Assembly: GCA_040394735.1 (NCBI GenBank)
Contig: JBEBRR010000002.1
Coordinates: 1-64,000 of the forward strand
DNA length: 64,000 nt
From: Leadbetterella byssophila_A
GTDB taxonomy: Bacteria; Bacteroidota; Bacteroidia; Cytophagales; Spirosomataceae
Direction: 5' to 3'
Shown: positions 23,792 through 31,375 of the stretch, piece by piece
Position numbering within the stretch: the first letter of the stretch is position 1
Layout of the letters: the number at the start of each line of letters is the position of its first letter
The notes under the pieces: model-generated
Database searches by the model: none
What the model was told of the DNA's origin: nothing
Seen by the model: the letters and a program-made list of their open reading frames with translations, nothing else
Program-made: the position numbers and the translations under genes

Positions 23792-24739
23792 ATGAAGCAT
23801 TTCATAAATTTAGATGATATAGAAAGCGTAGAAGAACTGGTTAACCTGGGACTGAGCCTGAAAGCTGACCCGTTTCAGTACCGGTCACTGGGGAAGGACC
23901 TGACCATCGGACTGGTCTTTTTTAATTCAAGTTTACGGACGAGGATTTCCACCCAAAAGGCGGCGCTGAATCTGGGCATGAACGTCATCGTTATGAATGT
24001 GGGGTCTGATTCCTGGCAGCTGGAGTTTGAAGACGGGGTGGTGATGGACCAGGGAAAGGCCGAGCATATAAGAGAAGCGGCAGCTGTACTGGGGCAGTAT
24101 TGCGATATTCTGGGGGTAAGGGCTTTTGCCGGATTAACTGACCGGGAAGAAGACTATAAGGAGGTGGTGCTGGAAAGTTTCAGACGGTTTGCAGGTGTAC
24201 CCATTGTCAATCTGGAATCTGCGACGCGCCACCCGTGCCAGTCGCTGGCCGACCTGATCACCATAGAAGAGCTTAAGACCAAAGAAAAGCCCAAAGTGGT
24301 GCTGACGTGGGTGCCGCATTTTAAGCCGCTTCCGCAGGCTGTAGCCAACTCTTTCACAGAATGGGTGCTGAAAACCGATTACGACCTGGTAATTGCCAAC
24401 CCGGAAGGTTATGACCTGGCTCCGGAGATCCGGAAGAGTGCCCGAGTGGTGCATAACCAGGAGGAGGCTTTTGCAGGGGCTGATTTTATTTATGCCAAGA
24501 ACTGGTCTTCCTATGAGCAATATGGAAAGGTGCTTACCCGGGATCCCTCATGGGCCATTACCCCGGAAAGGATGGCTTTGACCGACAGCGGTTATTTTAT
24601 GCATTGTCTTCCGGTGAGAAGGGGGCTAAAAGTGAGCGATGCGGTAATTGATGGCCCGCATTCGGCCGTGATTCAGCAGGCCGGCAACCGGGTGTGGTCA
24701 GTACAGGCGGCGCTGAAAAAGATCCTGGAGGAGCGGTGA
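23792..24739 (+). CDS. argF': N-succinyl/N-acetylornithine carbamoyltransferase (arginine biosynthesis)
   Basis: A 315-residue transcarbamylase that makes acylcitrulline from carbamoyl phosphate and N-acylornithine, the Bacteroidota variant of the arginine pathway. Motifs: FFNSSLRTRIST (carbamoyl-phosphate site), TRHPCQSLADL and FMHCLPVRRG. Overall it resembles the Bacteroides fragilis succinylornithine enzyme. The position that separates substrates (Pro in the succinyl enzyme, Glu in the Xanthomonas acetyl enzyme) is Ala here by my alignment (GKAEHIREA), so the acyl group is uncertain. No other arg genes lie beside it. An ordinary ornithine carbamoyltransferase is unlikely because of the SSLRTR motif. 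Confidence 0.88.
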   Translation: MKHFINLDDIESVEELVNLGLSLKADPFQYRSLGKDLTIGLVFFNSSLRTRISTQKAALNLGMNVIVMNVGSDSWQLEFEDGVVMDQGKAEHIREAAAVLGQYCDILGVRAFAGLTDREEDYKEVVLESFRRFAGVPIVNLESATRHPCQSLADLITIEELKTKEKPKVVLTWVPHFKPLPQAVANSFTEWVLKTDYDLVIANPEGYDLAPEIRKSARVVHNQEEAFAGADFIYAKNWSSYEQYGKVLTRDPSWAITPERMALTDSGYFMHCLPVRRGLKVSDAVIDGPHSAVIQQAGNRVWSVQAALKKILEER

Positions 24740-24776
24740 GATTTCTAACGGATAAGGATCAAGTTTTTTCCCAGAT

Positions 24777-24823
24777 GCACGGATCGACACAGATTTTAAT
24801 TTAATATCTGTGTCGATCTGTGC
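24777..24823. terminator. 18-bp inverted repeat between convergent genes
   Basis: Arms 24777-24794 and 24806-24823 pair over 18 bases with one G-U pair (core GATCGACACAGAT / ATCTGTGTCGATC) around an 11-base AT-rich loop. It lies between the carbamoyltransferase and dipeptidyl peptidase stops, so it may end both transcripts. It lacks a clean T tract and its sequence resembles a dispersed intergenic palindrome, so it may instead be a mobile repeat. Confidence 0.6.
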
Positions 24824-24830
24824 GAAATAA

Positions 24831-26987
24831 CTACCTCAGTAAGCCCTGCGGAATTTCTTTTTCCAGCAGGTGCTTATAGATAAACCGGGTTTGAAGATTG
24901 CTGTAGTGTATTCCTTTGTTGCCGCCCCACCCGTGCCGCCCGCCGGGATAAAACATCATTTCAAAATCTTTTTTCTTCTCCTGTAAAGCATCAATAAGCT
25001 GAATGCTGTTCTGCAGATGTACGTTGTCGTCCATTGTGCCGTGAACAATCAGCAGCTTACCTTTGTACCGGTCTGTAAAGTTCATGGCATTCCCGTTTTT
25101 ATATCCTTCCGGGTTTTCTGCAGGAGTATCCATGAAGCGTTCGGTATAAGCGCTGTCGTACAGGCTCCAGTCGGTTACACTTCCGCCGGCTATACCGTGT
25201 GTGAAGACATCGGCGTGTTTGGTCAGGGCTATGGATGTTATATAACCACCGTAGCTGAAGCCGGTAATAAAGATTTTCTTTTGGTCTACGATGCCTTTAC
25301 TGATCAGGTGTTTCACGAGGGTGATATAATCCTGCATCTCGTACTTACTCAGGTTCCGGTGCATCCAGGCCACCCCTTCTTTCCCAAAATGACCGCTGGC
25401 ACGGTGGTCGAGCGACACCTGAATGACGCCTTCGCGGGCCAGCCACTGGCTTCGCGGTGACCAGCTCCACTGATCATAGACCGTACCGGCATCCGGTCCG
25501 CCATAGATGCTGATCATCAGCGGGTATTTTTTCCCGGCCTCCATTTTTTCCGGGTAAACAATGCTCATAGGAAGATCAAATTTTCCGTCATCACTTTTCA
25601 CCCGTACTATTTCGGGCAGGCTCAGCTCGTATTTATCCATTTCCGGCCCTTTGGCCGAACCGAGCTCTTTTACCCGCTTTCCGGTGTGGTCAAGGATGGT
25701 CACGGCAGGAGGGGTGGTCAGGTTGGAGTAGGTGGTAGCAAAATACCGGAGATCCGGTGAGGCATTGATCTGGCGGTGATTGAAGTTGCCGAAGGTGAGG
25801 CGCTTCATATTTTTGCCGTCGAGGTCTACCCGGTAGAGGTCAAAGCGGGCGGAGCTTTCCAGCCCCCGCGCATGAAAATAGACTACCCGCTCCTTCTGGT
25901 CGATGCCCAGTACACGGGTAACCGTATATTTGCCGTCGGTGATCCGGTTTTTCAGTTTTCCGTCTACGGAATAGAGGTAGAGCTGCTTCCAGCCGGTCTT
26001 ATCCGAAATAATGACCATTTCAGTCCCGTTATCCAGGAGGGTCAGGCGGTCATCTGCTTCGTCAATGGAGATCCATTCTTTCTGCGTTTCTTCATAAACC
26101 AGCGTTTTGGCTCCTGTAAGGGGAGATACGTTATAGATCTTCAGGTGCTCATTTCCGCGGTTGATCCACTGAACCATCAGGCCTGAGTCGCTCAGGGTCC
26201 ATTTCGGCCAGCCAAAATACTGTTCATCCTTTTCATGGAAGTCGGCCCAGGTTACCCCCGCCGCATCGGGCCGGGTAAAACCTATCCGTGCGGTGGGATT
26301 GGCCCCGCCGGCCTTCGGATAACGGGTCTCTTCGAGGAAACCGTACTGCCCGTCACTGCTGTAGATGGGAAACATAGGGGTTCGGGTTTCGTCGAAGCGC
26401 ATGAATGCCAGCGTTTTACTGTCAGGGCTCCACCAGAAAGCCTGGAAAGCGGTGGCACGGCCAAAGATTTCCTCCCAATATACCCAGGTGGCATAGCCGT
26501 TCAGGATGGTTTTGGTGCCGTCATGGGTGAGCCGGGTTTCTTTCCGGGCTTTCAGATTATAGGTATAAAGGTCGTTGTCTTTTGTATAGGCGATATAGCT
26601 GCTGTCAGGAGAGAAAACCGGGTTCTTTTCTGCTTTGTCCGGGTCCTGTGTTATACGGTTTTCCCCTTCTCCGGAAAGAAGGAAAAGGTCACCGTTTTTA
26701 GCAATCACGCTCATGCGGGGCTGGATGGTACGGGTGAGAAGCTCGCTGCTGAAGTCTTCAGGCTGAAGGGTTTTAAGATTCAGCATGATATTCTCAGCCG
26801 GTTCACCGGCAGCCGGCTTCATATTAACGATAACGCGGTTCTCATCTACCCACTTCAATACCCTGGGCAGGGACTGTGTAAAGTTTTCGGGCGTTTTACC
26901 GGGGATAAGCAGATCACTGCTGACAGGTTGTTTCTGAGCCGGGAGAGTAGCAGGCAACAGTAAGGCTACCCAAAAGAGCTTTTTCAT
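24831..26987 (-). CDS. Exported S9B dipeptidyl peptidase (DPP IV-like)
   Basis: A 718-residue exported serine peptidase that releases N-terminal dipeptides. Signal peptide MKKLFWVALLLPATLPAQ, then an eight-bladed propeller domain (~40-460; e.g. FSPDSSYIAYTKDNDLY, WWSPDSKTLAFMRFDE) including the segment TWVYWEEIFGR with the Glu pair that binds the substrate amino end. The hydrolase domain has GFSYGGYITS (nucleophile Ser), a DDNVH Asp and GGRHGW (His). The ATG at 26987 gives a proper signal peptide, unlike the longer frame from 27017. Presumably periplasmic, digesting peptides before import. Confidence 0.93.
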   Translation of the reverse strand: MKKLFWVALLLPATLPAQKQPVSSDLLIPGKTPENFTQSLPRVLKWVDENRVIVNMKPAAGEPAENIMLNLKTLQPEDFSSELLTRTIQPRMSVIAKNGDLFLLSGEGENRITQDPDKAEKNPVFSPDSSYIAYTKDNDLYTYNLKARKETRLTHDGTKTILNGYATWVYWEEIFGRATAFQAFWWSPDSKTLAFMRFDETRTPMFPIYSSDGQYGFLEETRYPKAGGANPTARIGFTRPDAAGVTWADFHEKDEQYFGWPKWTLSDSGLMVQWINRGNEHLKIYNVSPLTGAKTLVYEETQKEWISIDEADDRLTLLDNGTEMVIISDKTGWKQLYLYSVDGKLKNRITDGKYTVTRVLGIDQKERVVYFHARGLESSARFDLYRVDLDGKNMKRLTFGNFNHRQINASPDLRYFATTYSNLTTPPAVTILDHTGKRVKELGSAKGPEMDKYELSLPEIVRVKSDDGKFDLPMSIVYPEKMEAGKKYPLMISIYGGPDAGTVYDQWSWSPRSQWLAREGVIQVSLDHRASGHFGKEGVAWMHRNLSKYEMQDYITLVKHLISKGIVDQKKIFITGFSYGGYITSIALTKHADVFTHGIAGGSVTDWSLYDSAYTERFMDTPAENPEGYKNGNAMNFTDRYKGKLLIVHGTMDDNVHLQNSIQLIDALQEKKKDFEMMFYPGGRHGWGGNKGIHYSNLQTRFIYKHLLEKEIPQGLLR

Positions 26988-27045
26988 GAATAATTGATTT
27001 TTGGTAACAAAATACATTTACGGGTTCCTTTTTCACAGGCGTTAA

Positions 27046-27078
27046 TTTGCTAAATATAGGAAAGATTGTTTATTTTTG
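27046..27078 (+). promoter_or_regulatory. Promoter of the propeller/PKD T9SS protein gene
   Basis: A -33 TTTG (27046-27049) and an exact -7 TATTTTTG (27071-27078) are 21 bases apart, with the ATG 22 bases further on. Confidence 0.6.
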
Positions 27079-27100
27079 AACAGGCTATATCTCTTTATCT

Positions 27101-29452
27101 ATGAAACCATTACTACTTTCCGCTCTGTTTATTTGTGCCGTGTTTTTTTCTCAGGCCCAGGAACATCGGGCCACAGAGCACATCCGTACGAAGCCGGCAA
27201 GAAAGGCAGCATCTCTTTCCACCCCCCTGGTTTCCGGGGTCAGTGTGTCGGTACTGAAATATCTTTCGTTTAACCCGGTGCGGATAATTTATGACAGCCG
27301 CAGGAAAATGATGTATATGTCGTCCCTTCCGGGAGATATATACCAGATGCCTGTAGACGATACAGGGAATGCGGGAGAGGTGACCCTCCTGATTTCGGCA
27401 TCAGAGCATAACATTAATTATTTGCAGGGTCTGGAATATCATGATAATACATTTTACCTGGTAGGAAATGAGGATGATGCGGCTAATTTTCACGGAAGGG
27501 GCAGGGTACAGAAATGTGTGATCAACCCTGACGGGTCTCATACCTGGACGCACATCATGACTACCGAGCTGTATCCGTCTTCCGGTACCTTATATGACCA
27601 TGCGTTTGCAGGAGTATGCTTATCCCGGAACAAGGATACCCTTTTTGTATCGAGCGGTTCACGTACAGACCACGGCGAGGTGAAAAACTCAGGACCTTAT
27701 ACCGGGTTGAGAGAAGTGCCTCTGACGGCCAAGATTTTTGCTTTTCCGGTCCATGTTTCCGATGTGGTTTTAAAGAACGACATGGAATATATACAATCCA
27801 GCGGTTTTCTGTATGCCGACGGCACAAGGAATGAGTTTGATATGGCGATTAACGGGCTCGGTCACCTGATAGGGCTGGAGAACTCAGGAGACCGGGATGA
27901 TCCTGAGGAGCTGAACTGGCTACGGAAGGGCGGGCATTACGGCTTTCCCTGGCGTATAGGCGGAAATGACACCCCGATGCAGTTTGTGCCCTATGAAGCA
28001 GCTTCGGATAAGCTGGTTCCTGCCGATGCGCTGGCCCGGGAAATATTTTATAATGATCCGGCGTATCCGTCCCGACCCGCGGGAATAAGCTTTGAAGAGC
28101 CTGTTCTGAACCACGGTCCGGATGCCAACTGGCTGCGGAATGCGATTGACGGGAAAATGTACCAGGGTACGGTAAGTACGTTTACCAGCCACCGGTCACC
28201 GTTAGGGCTTATCTTTGACAATGACAGCACGATGGCTGCCCCTTACCTGGGCAAGGGTTTCATGTTTGCATATTCCCACAAGGATGATCCGTTTTCAGGA
28301 TACCTGCCTAAAGAAGACGGAGGAGGGGATATGTGCCTCCTGGATTTAAAGTTTGACCAGGCTACCCAGCACTATAGCTTGAACACGACCCGCCTGATCA
28401 GCGGTCTGGGAAATATAACAGACGCTGCTATACATGAAAATATCATTTATTTTTCAGAGCTGCAGGGGGCAATCCACCGCGTGGTGATGCCGCGGGTGGA
28501 GCGGCCCGGGGCTGATTTTTCGTTCAGTTCCGTTTCCTCATGTTCCGGTGCTGTTCAGTTTACCGGCTCAGCCGGTGAAGATGCCGTGCGTTTTCACTGG
28601 AATTTCGGGGACGGCAAGACCTCCGAAGAGAAGAGCCCTGTGCATACCTATGCTTCACAGGGGAAGTATACCGTTACTTTCACCGTGACCAATAACGCAG
28701 GAGTGACCGGTAAAAAATCACGGGAGGTTCAGGTTTCGGTGACAGAGCTGTCGGTCAGCATAAAGTCGCCGGGAAGCACGGTTTTTTGCCCTGAAGACGA
28801 AGTAGTTCTGGAAGCCGTTTCTGCCGGAGGTGGCGAATACCAGTGGTACAGGGACGACAATGCGGTACAGGGCGCTACAGGAGTCTCTTATATGGTCAGG
28901 GAGGCTGTCGGCCGGTATAAGGTTATGATCAGAAAGGGAGAATGTGCCGCTTCTTCGGAGAGTATTGAAATCAGCTATAAAAACAATAAGCCTTCTATTG
29001 CTTTAAGTGATTATGTGATTCTTACTTCTTCTTCCAGCACCGGGGGGTACCAGTGGTACCTGAACGGAGAGGCACTTCCAGGAGCGGTACAGCAGACCCA
29101 TATTGCAGAAAAAGGAGGTAAATATAAAGTGCTGGCCAGTCCTGAAAACTGCCGGCCTGCTTTTTCCGATGAAACAGACGTGATTCTTTTGGGGAATGAA
29201 ACATACTCGCTGAAGGTATTGCCTAACCCGGTGGAGAATACGCTGCATTTTACTCTTTCCCTTCCGGAAGCAGATGAAGCAAAGGTGCAGGTGTTCAACA
29301 GTTCAGGCCGGCCGGTCATCCGGGAGATACACCTGGAGTCATCCGGCACGCACCGGCAGGAGATTTCTACAGGCCAGTGGCCTGCCGGAGTGTATTCACT
29401 GGTAGTGAAAACCGGTAAATATACCCTGGTAAGAAAGGTGGTACGGCTTTAA
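27101..29452 (+). CDS. T9SS-secreted propeller protein with PKD and Ig-like domains
   Basis: A 783-residue secreted protein. Signal peptide at 1-20 (ending SQAQ). Residues ~50-455 look like a six-bladed propeller of the glucose/sorbosone dehydrogenase type (LQGLEYHDNTFYLVGN, GHLIGLENSGDRDDP, GHYGFPWRIGGND). A PKD domain (~470-550; FHWNFGDGKTSEEKSPVHTY) and two short Ig-like units with YQWYRDD and YQWYLNGE follow. The last ~75 residues (VLPNPVENTLHF...VYSLVVKTGKYTLVRKVV) are a typical type A T9SS sorting domain. Sugar oxidation is possible but the catalytic residues were not confirmed, so a binding or scaffold role is equally likely. Its stop overlaps that of the convergent MlaD-like gene. Confidence 0.8.
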   Translation: MKPLLLSALFICAVFFSQAQEHRATEHIRTKPARKAASLSTPLVSGVSVSVLKYLSFNPVRIIYDSRRKMMYMSSLPGDIYQMPVDDTGNAGEVTLLISASEHNINYLQGLEYHDNTFYLVGNEDDAANFHGRGRVQKCVINPDGSHTWTHIMTTELYPSSGTLYDHAFAGVCLSRNKDTLFVSSGSRTDHGEVKNSGPYTGLREVPLTAKIFAFPVHVSDVVLKNDMEYIQSSGFLYADGTRNEFDMAINGLGHLIGLENSGDRDDPEELNWLRKGGHYGFPWRIGGNDTPMQFVPYEAASDKLVPADALAREIFYNDPAYPSRPAGISFEEPVLNHGPDANWLRNAIDGKMYQGTVSTFTSHRSPLGLIFDNDSTMAAPYLGKGFMFAYSHKDDPFSGYLPKEDGGGDMCLLDLKFDQATQHYSLNTTRLISGLGNITDAAIHENIIYFSELQGAIHRVVMPRVERPGADFSFSSVSSCSGAVQFTGSAGEDAVRFHWNFGDGKTSEEKSPVHTYASQGKYTVTFTVTNNAGVTGKKSREVQVSVTELSVSIKSPGSTVFCPEDEVVLEAVSAGGGEYQWYRDDNAVQGATGVSYMVREAVGRYKVMIRKGECAASSESIEISYKNNKPSIALSDYVILTSSSSTGGYQWYLNGEALPGAVQQTHIAEKGGKYKVLASPENCRPAFSDETDVILLGNETYSLKVLPNPVENTLHFTLSLPEADEAKVQVFNSSGRPVIREIHLESSGTHRQEISTGQWPAGVYSLVVKTGKYTLVRKVVRL

Positions 29453-30405
29453 TTACCGGTTTCTTCTTTCTTTGCCTTGTCTTTACGTCCGAACAGGGAG
29501 AAATGAACGTAGCGCCTGGGGTTTTCCTTAAGGTCTACCATCAGCTTGTTCAGCGATTCGGCCGTATTGTTCAGGTTCATGTAAAGAGAATCGTTGGAAG
29601 TGAGTTTCCCGATAGTTCCGTTTCCGGAGTTGATTTCACTTACAATGCTCTGAAAATCAGCAATAGTAGCGTCCAGCTTATCCATAGTGGAGGCAATCTG
29701 CAGGGTGCTGAGCGAGTCAGTAAACTGGGTGGCATTGGCCAGGATAGGCTTCAGCTGGGTGTCCAGGTCCTTAACCACCCGGTTGAGATCGGCTGTAAGA
29801 ACAGCGGCATTACCGGTAATGGCGTTCAGGTTTTTGGAATTGGAAGCCATGATGGCATTAAGCCCGGAGGTAGACTGGGTAGCACTGGCCAGAAGGGTTT
29901 TCAGGGCATCCCCCGAGTGCTGAAATTCTTTGGCTACCACATTCAGTGTCAGCAGGAGGGAATCTACCTTTTCAAGGGTAGGATCCAGCATATCGGTTAC
30001 GGAACCCAGCAGACCGGTTTGCACGCCGGTTTTAACCGGGGAATCCGGGGGTAGCGGGTTTCCGGGGTTGATCCTGAGAATAAGGACTTTCCCGCCTACC
30101 AGGCCGTCATCGGCCAGCAGAATCTCCGACTGATCGGTAATTTTAACTTCTTTTTTGAGGGAAACGATCACGTTTACCCTGTCGTTTTCGTAATCAGGTG
30201 TTACAGAAGAAACCCGGCCCACGACCACCCCGTTATAGGTGACGGTATTGGAAACTTCTAGCCCCATTACGTCTTTAAAGGTCAGACGATAATCTTTGGT
30301 GGAAGAAAAAATATCAGATCCTTTGAGAAAGTTAAAGCCGTAATACAGGAGTACCAGGCCTATAATTCCTAATATTCCTACCTTAACCTCTTTTGAAATT
30401 TTCAT
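29449..30405 (-). CDS. MlaD/MCE-family envelope lipid-transport protein
   Basis: A 318-residue protein with one N-terminal transmembrane helix (VGILGIIGLVLLYYGFNFL) and an MCE domain (~35-120; LTFKDVMGLEVSNTVTYNGVVVGRVSSV). A long alpha-helical tail (~125-290) is rich in Leu, Asp and Asn. MCE proteins form hexameric tubes that move phospholipids across the periplasm. The ATG at 30405 (MKISKEV) is preferred to a TTG at 30417. It follows the amidase gene on the same strand by 39 bases, a likely operon. No MlaE/MlaF-like partners are nearby. The final bases overlap the end of the convergent gene, sharing both stop codons in TTAA. Confidence 0.88.
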   Translation of the reverse strand: MKISKEVKVGILGIIGLVLLYYGFNFLKGSDIFSSTKDYRLTFKDVMGLEVSNTVTYNGVVVGRVSSVTPDYENDRVNVIVSLKKEVKITDQSEILLADDGLVGGKVLILRINPGNPLPPDSPVKTGVQTGLLGSVTDMLDPTLEKVDSLLLTLNVVAKEFQHSGDALKTLLASATQSTSGLNAIMASNSKNLNAITGNAAVLTADLNRVVKDLDTQLKPILANATQFTDSLSTLQIASTMDKLDATIADFQSIVSEINSGNGTIGKLTSNDSLYMNLNNTAESLNKLMVDLKENPRRYVHFSLFGRKDKAKKEETGN

Positions 30406-30444
30406 TTTATCCGGCAATTATGTGCGGGGCAAATGTACGAAATA

Positions 30445-31227
30445 TTATTTTTTGTACTCCTCAAAAGCCTTAAAAATAGCATCGGCAATCTCTTCTCTTC
30501 CTTTTTCAGAAGCCAGCACGCGGGAGTCGTCGGTATTGGAAAGGTAGCCGGTTTCAATCAGAACACTGGGCATGGTAGTTTCCCAGATCACCAGGAAACC
30601 GGCCTGCTTAACTCCTCGGCTGCGCATTCCGCTTACACTCGAGAAATGCTTTTCCACTTTTGCCGCAAAATTGGTACTCTGCGACATAAAGGCATGCTGG
30701 TAGTTGGCCAGCATGATATGCGCCAGGGGCGACTCAGGATTAAAGCCTTTGTAGGTTCTTTTGTAATCATCTTCGAGGAGGATCACATTGTTCTCTTTTT
30801 TGGCAAGGTCGAGATTGTCCTGGGTTTTGTGAAGTCCCATGACATAGGTCTCGGTACCTTTGATATGGGATTTCGTATTCGCATTGCAGTGAATGGAGAT
30901 AAAGAGATCGGCTTTGTTCCGGTTGGCAATGGCGGCCCGTTCATGAAGAGGGATAAAAACATCCTTGTCACGGGTATAGATCACATTCACGTCAGGGAAG
31001 TTTTCTTTGATTTTTTTCCCTACTTTAAGGGTAATATCCAGGGCAAACTTTTTCTCCCGTCCGTTTCCGGCACCGGGGTCTTTTCCTCCGTGACCGGCAT
31101 CCAGCACTACGGTATTGATAATGTATCCGTTTTTCGGACCACCCGTATTTTCAGGTGTAAAGGAAGACAGGCACAAATAAAACAGCACCGTCAGAAGCGA
31201 CGTGTAAAAAATTTTATAGGAAAACAT
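30445..31227 (-). CDS. N-acetylmuramoyl-L-alanine amidase (Amidase_3)
   Basis: A 260-residue exported zinc amidase that cuts the bond between MurNAc and the stem peptide. A signal or anchor segment occupies ~1-22 (FYTSLLTVLFYLCLSSF). The catalytic domain shows VVLDAGHGGKDPGA (first His), the Glu of ERAAIANR, LFISIHCNA (second His) and VLIETGYLSN (catalytic Glu). No SH3 or LysM cell-wall-binding domain is present. It is first in a probable operon with the MlaD-like gene and divergent from the LptD-like gene, linking wall cleavage with outer-membrane assembly. Confidence 0.92.
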   Translation of the reverse strand: MFSYKIFYTSLLTVLFYLCLSSFTPENTGGPKNGYIINTVVLDAGHGGKDPGAGNGREKKFALDITLKVGKKIKENFPDVNVIYTRDKDVFIPLHERAAIANRNKADLFISIHCNANTKSHIKGTETYVMGLHKTQDNLDLAKKENNVILLEDDYKRTYKGFNPESPLAHIMLANYQHAFMSQSTNFAAKVEKHFSSVSGMRSRGVKQAGFLVIWETTMPSVLIETGYLSNTDDSRVLASEKGREEIADAIFKAFEEYKK

Positions 31228-31285
31228 CGTTAATCTATCTTTTAATCTAACGTTAAAGATATAGTTTTTTATAATTTTGCACTCA

Positions 31286-31315
31286 CAAATGTAAAAAATT
31301 TACATTATAAACAAA
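31286..31315 (-). promoter_or_regulatory. Promoter of the amidase-MlaD operon with overlapping inverted repeat
   Basis: On the minus strand a -33 TTTG (31312-31315) and an exact -7 TACATTTG (31286-31293) are 18 bases apart. An 8-bp inverted repeat AATGTAAA / TTTACATT (31288-31295 and 31299-31306) overlaps the -7 and spacer and could be an operator. Confidence 0.65.
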
Positions 31316-31347
31316 AAATGCTGCTGATTATTTGAAAGGCAGCGTTT

Positions 31348-31355
31348 TAAGTTTG
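31348..31355 (+). promoter_or_regulatory. -7 promoter element for the LptD-like gene
   Basis: TAAGTTTG is an exact -7 match, 20 bases before the TTG start at 31376, implying a short leader. Confidence 0.5.
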
Positions 31356-31375
31356 ACTATTTATACGCTACCGGA

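Noticed and set aside
26235..26963. 242-codon plus-strand frame opposite the dipeptidyl peptidase gene
   Set aside because: Antisense shadow; the minus-strand gene has intact catalytic and propeller motifs over the same bases.
30433..31233. 266-codon plus-strand frame opposite the amidase gene
   Set aside because: Mirrors the amidase almost end to end; the amidase has all zinc and catalytic motifs.
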